In this document: positions 58,680-64,000 of the stretch, piece by piece | How positions within the stretch are numbered: the stretch's first letter is position 1 | Layout of the letters: every line of letters starts with the position of its first letter | Source: JBBPZK01 sp965219175 | GTDB lineage: Bacteria > Actinomycetota > Rubrobacteria > Rubrobacterales > Rubrobacteraceae | Assembly (NCBI GenBank): GCA_965219175.1 | Contig: CBDCNI010000001.1 | Span: 2,294,001-2,358,000, forward strand | DNA: 64,000 bases | Direction: 5' to 3' | The notes under the pieces: model-generated | Told to the model about the DNA's origin: nothing | What the model saw: the letters and a program-made list of their open reading frames with translations, nothing else | Database searches by the model: none | Program-made: the position numbers and the translations under genes

Positions 58680-59327
58680 TTAGCTCTCCTCCCGGTTTCC
58701 GACGAGGTTCCCATAAGCCGCCCGCGAGAACAACACTTCCCGCGCCCGCAGCAACTCGTAAACCCCATACTCTCCGGCCTGTATAACGCTCACCTTCGGC
58801 AGGTTCCGGAAAGACAACTCCACGTTCTCGTCCTCATCGGTCAGGACCAACAACACCGGCCCCTGAACCTCCAGTTGATCGAGCAATTCCCTGGCCTGCC
58901 TCGTGGAAGGCGCTTCGAAGCTCAACGAATCGAGCACGAAAAGCTCTCCATCAGCGGCTTTGGCAGAGAGGGCGCCGTGGAAAGCGGCCCGCGCTTCTTT
59001 GCGGTTGATCTTCTTGCCGTACCGGGCGGGCTTCGGCTTTGGTCCGCCCCAGGTCCCGCCTCCGACGCGGTTCGGCGGCTTGATGTCGCCCGCCCGCGCC
59101 CGGCCGGTCCCCTTCTGACGGTACAACTTCCGCCCGGAGCCCCTAATATCGCTACGTCCCTTCGTGGACGCCGTATAGCTCCGCCGCGCGTCGAGTTCCG
59201 CGACCACGGCCCGGTGGATCACATGCTCGCGAGGCTCCGTCTCGAACTGCGGACCCGAGAGGTCCAACGTAGATTTCTCCCTACTACGGGCGTCGAATAC
59301 CTGTGCCTGGGCCACCCTACTCACCAA
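58680..59327 (-). CDS. rplD: Ribosomal protein L4 (uL4)
   Basis: Tunnel and autoregulatory protein, about 210 residues: GSGRKLYRQKGTGRARAGDI and PNRVGGGTWGGPKPKPARYG. The start is TTG 59327, GTG 59324 or GTG 59315; AAAGG lies just upstream. Overlaps the end of rplC by up to 11 bases. Confidence 0.96.
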   Translation of the reverse strand: MVSRVAQAQVFDARSREKSTLDLSGPQFETEPREHVIHRAVVAELDARRSYTASTKGRSDIRGSGRKLYRQKGTGRARAGDIKPPNRVGGGTWGGPKPKPARYGKKINRKEARAAFHGALSAKAADGELFVLDSLSFEAPSTRQARELLDQLEVQGPVLLVLTDEDENVELSFRNLPKVSVIQAGEYGVYELLRAREVLFSRAAYGNLVGNREES

Positions 59328-59934
59328 CCTTTCGGATAGTAACTACGGAACCCCTGCCGCCGGGAACGCCGCCGCGCACCCAGACCTCACCGCTCTCGGC
59401 GTCCACGTTGACGACCCTCAGATTCCTCACCGTAACGCCCCGGTTGCCCATCTGTCCGGGCATCTTCTGCCCCTTGAAAATCCGCGCCGGATCCGCCGAA
59501 GCCCCAACGGAGCCAGGCGCCCGGACGTTGTGCGAGCCGTGAGAAACAGGGCCGCGCTTGAAGCTGTGTCGCTTGATAGTCCCCTGAAAACCCTTACCCT
59601 TCGAGGTCGCGGTGACGTGTACCTTGTCGCCGACCTCGAAAACGTCCGCGCCGATGGTCTCGCCGACCTCACCGGAGACGCCGCGCAACTCTTTGAGATG
59701 CTTCCTCGGCGGGGCCTCGTGCTTGGCGAAGGTCCCGGCGTGCGGTTTATTCACCCGCCGTCCATCGACCTGCCCGAAGCCAACCTGAACGGCCTCGTAG
59801 CCGTCGGCGTCAGCGGTCCTGACGGCCGTGATCAGATTCGGCTCCACCTCTATAACAGTCGCGGTTACGAGCGTGCCGTCGTCCTGGAAGGCCTGAGTCA
59901 TGTGTTTCTTGCGTCCGAATAAAGCAGTCGCCAT
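59317..59934 (-). CDS. rplC: Ribosomal protein L3 (uL3)
   Basis: Assembly initiator near the peptidyl-transferase centre, 205 residues: GRKKHMTQAFQDDGTLVTAT, GKGFQGTIKRHSFKRGPVSH and FKGQKMPGQMGNRGVTVRNL. 3 bases after rpsJ. Confidence 0.98.
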   Translation of the reverse strand: MATALFGRKKHMTQAFQDDGTLVTATVIEVEPNLITAVRTADADGYEAVQVGFGQVDGRRVNKPHAGTFAKHEAPPRKHLKELRGVSGEVGETIGADVFEVGDKVHVTATSKGKGFQGTIKRHSFKRGPVSHGSHNVRAPGSVGASADPARIFKGQKMPGQMGNRGVTVRNLRVVNVDAESGEVWVRGGVPGGRGSVVTIRKVGE

Positions 59935-59937
59935 GAC

Positions 59938-60249
59938 CTAACCCGCCTTTATCTCTATGCTCACGCCGGCCGGCAGGTCGAGCCGCTGGAGCGAGTCGAC
60001 CGTGCGAGGCGTCGGCTGCTGGATGTCTATCAGGCGCTTGTGCGTGTGCAACTTGAAGTGCTCCCGCGAGTCCTTGTCCTTGAACGGACCCCGGATCACC
60101 GTATATACGCTCTTCTTCGTCGGCAGCGGGACGGGACCGAAGACAAAAGCTCCGGTTCGCTCCGCCGTATCCACTATCGACTTGGCCGTCTTATCTATGA
60201 CCTCGTGGTCATAGGCTTTCAGCCTTATCCTTATCTTCGAGACAGCCAC
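59938..60249 (-). CDS. rpsJ: Ribosomal protein S10 (uS10)
   Basis: Small-subunit head protein (NusE), also part of antitermination complexes. 103 residues: KIRIRLKAYDHEVIDKTAKS, GPVPLPTKKSVYTVIRGPFK and LIDIQQPTPRTVDSLQRLDL. Follows tuf by 9 bases. Confidence 0.98.
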   Translation of the reverse strand: MAVSKIRIRLKAYDHEVIDKTAKSIVDTAERTGAFVFGPVPLPTKKSVYTVIRGPFKDKDSREHFKLHTHKRLIDIQQPTPRTVDSLQRLDLPAGVSIEIKAG

Positions 60250-60258
60250 TTAACGCCC

Positions 60259-61461
60259 CTACTCTACGATTTGGGTAACGACGCCGGCACCTACTGTACG
60301 CCCACCCTCGCGGATGGCGAAGTTCAATCCCTCATCCATCGCTATAGGTGAGATCAACCCAACGTTCATTACCGTGTTGTCCCCCGGCATCACCATCTCC
60401 ACTCCCTCCTCCAACGTGATCTCCCCCGTCACATCAGTAGTCCTGAAGTAGAACTGTGGCCTGTAGTTCGAAAAGAACGGAGTATGACGCCCTCCCTCTT
60501 CCTTGGATAGCACGTAAACCTCGGCCTTGAACTTCGTGTGTGGGGTTATCGTCCCAGGCTTCGCCAAGACCTGCCCACGCTCTATGTCGTCCCTACGCAC
60601 TCCTCTTAGAAGAGCGCCTATGTTGTCCCCGGCCTGCCCACTGTCCATACTCTTGTTGAACATCTCCACCCCGGTTACAACCGTCTTACGGGTAGTCTTT
60701 ATCCCTACTACCTCTATCTCCTCGTTTATCTTTATCTCTCCCTGCTCCACTCTCCCAGTGGCTACAGTTCCTCTACCCTGAATAGTGAAGACGTCCTCCA
60801 CCGCCAACAGGAACGGCCGGTCTATTGCACGCTCTGGCTCGGGGACGTAGGAGTCTACAGCGTCCATTAGCTGCATGATCGCCTCCTCACCCATCTCTCC
60901 CTCATCCCCATCGAGGGCCTTCAAGGCACTACCTACTACTACCGGAATGTCATCCCCTGGGAAGTCATACTCGGTTAGTAGCTCCCTGACCTCCATCTCC
61001 ACCAACTCTATAAGCTCAGGGTCATCCACCATGTCGGCCTTGTTCAAGAACACGACTATGTATGGAACCCCTACCTGACGAGCAAGAAGTATGTGCTCAC
61101 GAGTCTGTGGCATCGGACCATCTGCGGCGCTTACCACGAGTATTGCCCCATCCATCTGGGCGGCTCCGGTGATCATGTTCTTCACGTAGTCGGCGTGCCC
61201 TGGGCAATCAACGTGGGCATAGTGGCGGCTCTCGGTTGCGTACTCCTGATGAGAAGTAGCGATCGTAATGCCCCGCTGACGCTCTTCGGGGGCGTTGTCT
61301 ATCTGGTCAAAGGCAACCACCTTGTTGGCCGTGTCATTAGGCACCCTTTTGGATAGCACCCTCGTTATGGCCGCTGTAAGGGTCGTCTTGCCGTGGTCCA
61401 CGTGGCCTATGGTGCCGACGTTCAGGTGCGGCTTGTTCCTCTCGTATCTCGCCTTGCCCAT
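60259..61461 (-). CDS. tuf: Elongation factor Tu
   Basis: GTPase that brings aminoacyl-tRNA to the ribosome. 400 residues: GHVDHGKTT, DCPGHADY and NKADMVDD in the GTP domain, then domains 2 and 3, ending TVGAGVVTQIVE. Base use is visibly different from its neighbours: two 60-base lines counted by hand (60421-60480 and 60661-60720) have 31 and 30 G+C, against 35 in a fusA line (62281-62340). Confidence 0.98.
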   Translation of the reverse strand: MGKARYERNKPHLNVGTIGHVDHGKTTLTAAITRVLSKRVPNDTANKVVAFDQIDNAPEERQRGITIATSHQEYATESRHYAHVDCPGHADYVKNMITGAAQMDGAILVVSAADGPMPQTREHILLARQVGVPYIVVFLNKADMVDDPELIELVEMEVRELLTEYDFPGDDIPVVVGSALKALDGDEGEMGEEAIMQLMDAVDSYVPEPERAIDRPFLLAVEDVFTIQGRGTVATGRVEQGEIKINEEIEVVGIKTTRKTVVTGVEMFNKSMDSGQAGDNIGALLRGVRRDDIERGQVLAKPGTITPHTKFKAEVYVLSKEEGGRHTPFFSNYRPQFYFRTTDVTGEITLEEGVEMVMPGDNTVMNVGLISPIAMDEGLNFAIREGGRTVGAGVVTQIVE

Positions 61462-61510
61462 CTCTCTAGTCTCCTATCTCTCGCTACTTTTTGATCTATC
61501 TTCGAGTTTT

Positions 61511-63664
61511 CTATCGTTCGGCTATTTCGGCCGCGATGCTCTTCGGCACCTCGTCGTAATGGTCGAACTGCATGGTGAACGTGGCCCGTCCTTGAGTCTT
61601 GCTCCGGACGGTCGTCGCGTACCCGAACATCTCCGATAGCGGCACCGCCGCCCGGATAACCTGGCCGCTGCTGCCGCGAGAGTCCATACCCTGGATCTGC
61701 CCGCGCCGCGCCGATAGGTCTCCCATTACGTCGCCCATAAACTCCTCGGGCATCACGACCTCGACATCCATGATCGGCTCTAGAAGAACGGGGTTCGCCC
61801 GCTTCATAGCTTCCTTGATCGCCATCGAACCCGCGATCTGGAACGCCATCTCGTTCGAGTCGACCTCGTGGAAAGAGCCGTCCACCAGCTCCACCTTTAT
61901 GTCCACGACCGGGAACCCGGCCACGACTCCTGAATCGAGCGCCTCCTTGATGCCCTTGTCAACGCTCGGGATGTACTCCCTCGGTATGACGCCGCCGACT
62001 ATTTTGTTGTCGAACTCGTAGCCGGTCTCTTCGTTGTGCTCGACGTTGATGACCGCGTGGCCGTACTGGCCGCGACCACCTGTCTGACGCACAAACCGAC
62101 CGTTGACGCCCTCGACGCGCTTGCGAATAGTCTCGCGATACGCAACCTGCGGGCGACCGATGTTCGCGTCCACCCGGAACTCGCGCAGGAGCCTGTCCAC
62201 GATGATCTCCAGGTGAAGCTCGCCCATCCCGCTGATAATGGTCTGCCCAGTCTCCTCGTCACCGCGCACGGTGAAGGTCGGGTCTTCTTCGGCCAAGCGC
62301 TGCAAGGCGGTGCTCAGTTTCTCCTGGTCTACCTTCGTCTTCGGCTCTATCGCCTGCGAGATAACCGGCTCCGGGAAGACCATCTGCTCCAGCACGATCT
62401 GCTCCGGGTCGTCCGCCGAGATGAGCGTGTCGCCCGTCCCCGTATTTGACAGCCCGATGGCCGCCACCAACTCACCGGCGTACACTTCCTCGCGCTGCTC
62501 GCGGCTGTTAGCGTGAAGCTGCAAGAGCCTACCCACGCGCTCGCGCCTGCCCTTGCTCGTGTTCATGATGTACGAACCGGCCTTGAGCGTCCCCGAATAA
62601 ACCCGCATGTACGTCAGCTTCCCGACGTGCGGGTCGGACTGCACCTTGAAGGCGAGCGCCGCCAGCGGCCCGTCCTCATCAGCCGAACGCGTAACCTCCT
62701 CGCCGTCCGGACCGATGCCGTGTATCGGCGGCACGTCCAGCGGGCTCGGCAGGTAGTCTATGACCCCGTCCAGAAGCGGCTGCACGCCCTTGTTCTTGAA
62801 CGCCGAACCACAGAAGACAGGCGTCATCGCGGTGGCGAGCGTCGCCTGGCGGATGGCCGCCCGGATCTGGGGGATCTCCATCTCCTCGCCCTCCAGGTAC
62901 ATCATCATCAACTCTTCGTCCTGGTCGGCGACGGCCTCCACGAGCTGCTCGCGATACTCCTCTGCGAGCGTCCGCATGTCCTCCGGGATCTCCGTCTCTT
63001 CCCAATCGGCCCCGAGGTCGTCCTTGTAGACGAGCGCCTTCATCTCAACGAGGTCCACGATCCCCTGAAACTCCGACTCAGCCCCGATAGGCAACTGCAC
63101 TGGGACGGCATTCGCGCCGAGCCGGTCCTTCATAGTCGCCACGGCCTTGTAGAAGTCCGCCCCGATACGGTCCATCTTGTTGACGAACGCGATCCTCGGC
63201 ACGTTGTACTTGTCAGCCTGACGCCACACGGTCTCCGACTGCGGTTCGACCCCGGCTACAGAGTCGAATAATGCAATGGAACCGTCCAGCACCCGCAAGC
63301 TTCGCTCCACCTCAACGGTAAAGTCAACGTGTCCGGGCGTGTCTATAATGTTGATCCGGTGTTGTTCGGGGATACGGCTGTGAACGGCGTCCTCGGTGGT
63401 CGACTTGCCACCCTTGCCGGAGCCTTCGAGGCCGCCCCAGAATACGGTTGTAGCGGCACTGGTTATCGTAATGCCGCGCTCGCGCTCCTGGGCCATCCAG
63501 TCCATAACGGCGTTTCCGTCGTGGACCTCGCCCAATTTGTGGGTGAGGCCGGTGTAGAGAAGGATGCGCTCGGTTGTCGTCGTCTTTCCCGCGTCAATGT
63601 GCGCCATGATCCCGATATTTCGGACCCGGCGTAGCGGGGTTTTTCTAGCCACAGATACGGCCAT
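61511..63664 (-). CDS. fusA: Elongation factor G
   Basis: Translocase GTPase. 717 residues: NIGIMAHIDAGKTTTTERIL, DTPGHVDFTVEVERSLRVLD, FVNKMDRIGADF and the domain IV GGRGQYGHAVINVEHNEETG. It begins 7 bases after the rpsG stop, the usual str-operon order. Confidence 0.98.
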   Translation of the reverse strand: MAVSVARKTPLRRVRNIGIMAHIDAGKTTTTERILLYTGLTHKLGEVHDGNAVMDWMAQERERGITITSAATTVFWGGLEGSGKGGKSTTEDAVHSRIPEQHRINIIDTPGHVDFTVEVERSLRVLDGSIALFDSVAGVEPQSETVWRQADKYNVPRIAFVNKMDRIGADFYKAVATMKDRLGANAVPVQLPIGAESEFQGIVDLVEMKALVYKDDLGADWEETEIPEDMRTLAEEYREQLVEAVADQDEELMMMYLEGEEMEIPQIRAAIRQATLATAMTPVFCGSAFKNKGVQPLLDGVIDYLPSPLDVPPIHGIGPDGEEVTRSADEDGPLAALAFKVQSDPHVGKLTYMRVYSGTLKAGSYIMNTSKGRRERVGRLLQLHANSREQREEVYAGELVAAIGLSNTGTGDTLISADDPEQIVLEQMVFPEPVISQAIEPKTKVDQEKLSTALQRLAEEDPTFTVRGDEETGQTIISGMGELHLEIIVDRLLREFRVDANIGRPQVAYRETIRKRVEGVNGRFVRQTGGRGQYGHAVINVEHNEETGYEFDNKIVGGVIPREYIPSVDKGIKEALDSGVVAGFPVVDIKVELVDGSFHEVDSNEMAFQIAGSMAIKEAMKRANPVLLEPIMDVEVVMPEEFMGDVMGDLSARRGQIQGMDSRGSSGQVIRAAVPLSEMFGYATTVRSKTQGRATFTMQFDHYDEVPKSIAAEIAER

Positions 63665-63670
63665 ATATCA

Positions 63671-64000
63671 TCACCATCTATAGTGTGCGAATGCCCGATT
63701 TGCCTCGGCCATTCTGTGTGTGTCTTCTTTACGCTTTACGCTGGTCCCGGTGTTGTCCTTCGCGTCGAGGATCTCACCGGCTATCCTGCGTCCCATCGTC
63801 TTCTCGCGCCGGGCGCGGGCGTAGCCGATCATCCAACGCAGGGCCAGCGTGTTTGCCCGCCGCGGTATTACCTCGATCGGGACCTGATAAGTCGCCCCGC
63901 CAACCCGGCGGCTGCGAACTTCGAGACGCGGCTTGACGTTGTCGACCGCGTTGTTGAGCACGGTCACCGGGTTCGTTCCAGTCCGCTCCTCGACTATCGA
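63671..64000 (-). CDS. rpsG: Ribosomal protein S7 (uS7), 5' end beyond the window
   Basis: Head-nucleating protein of the small subunit. About 110 C-terminal residues are in the window, from SIVEERTGTNPVTVLNNAVD through PRLEVRSRRVGGATYQVPIE to NRAFAHYRW; about 45 N-terminal residues lie past base 64000. The GTG at 63967 is internal, since the frame and the homology continue upstream of it. Confidence 0.97.
   Translation of the reverse strand, partial: SIVEERTGTNPVTVLNNAVDNVKPRLEVRSRRVGGATYQVPIEVIPRRANTLALRWMIGYARARREKTMGRRIAGEILDAKDNTGTSVKRKEDTHRMAEANRAFAHYRW

Overview
The window is GC-rich and densely coded, uses ATA isoleucine codons freely, and has many GTG and TTG starts and 4-base ATGA/GTGA overlaps. 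The gene set and protein style (actinobacterial-type ribosomal cluster, group-III phosphofructokinase, glyoxylate shunt, PlsY/acyl reductase operon) suggest a deep-branching actinobacterium of the Rubrobacter kind. That placement is inference; no 16S gene is present. No tRNA, rRNA or CRISPR array was seen, and no gene-free gap exceeds about 225 bases.

Bases 1-6490: glyoxylate shunt genes (isocitrate lyase cut by the window edge, malate synthase) on the minus strand, a small protein, then on the plus strand a LysR regulator, a PPOX-fold protein, an isocitrate/isopropylmalate dehydrogenase-family enzyme, a GrpB-fold protein and a DUF4126 membrane protein. A complete 928-bp IS982-like element with inverted repeats and a 6-bp target duplication fills 6498-7425.

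Bases 7438-19410: a fructosamine-kinase-like protein and a low-molecular-weight tyrosine phosphatase; a phosphofructokinase carrying residues usually linked to pyrophosphate use; then a minus-strand operon trpG-trpD-trpC-(cassette)-trpF-trpB-trpA-accD-accA. The cassette between trpC and trpF holds a frameshifted TerB-like gene and a partner with a YdjM-like histidine pattern.

Bases 19462-27253: mostly plus-strand metabolism and transport (ornithine cyclodeaminase family, two MFS transporters, GH31 glucosidase, alpha/beta hydrolase, small membrane proteins, a small beta-rich protein).

Bases 27273-35007: a minus-strand operon plsY, fatty acyl reductase fused to a HAD phosphatase, zinc alcohol dehydrogenase, LarA-like protein, which looks like a lipid or fatty-alcohol module; CorA; a plus-strand glutaredoxin-like gene with an in-frame UGA at the redox-active cysteine and a good bacterial SECIS hairpin just downstream (a selenoprotein candidate that ordinary gene calling misses); and a fosfomycin-resistance-type VOC gene broken by an in-frame TAG. 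Three intergenic sites carry a striking 8-base-period repeat of the form GCTGAnnn.

Bases 35092-64000: one minus-strand superoperon in classical order, rpsG(partial)-fusA-tuf-S10-spc-alpha clusters, then an ECF transporter energising module, truA, an O-methyltransferase, a probable new promoter, rplM-rpsI, glmM, a DUF429 protein, hisF, hisIE and trpE. trpE is therefore separated from the other trp genes by about 16 kb. Several genes (LysR, TerB-like, VOC, accD, alpha/beta hydrolase, 26933 gene) have a missing start, an extra base or a stop in frame; part of this may be sequence error and part real.
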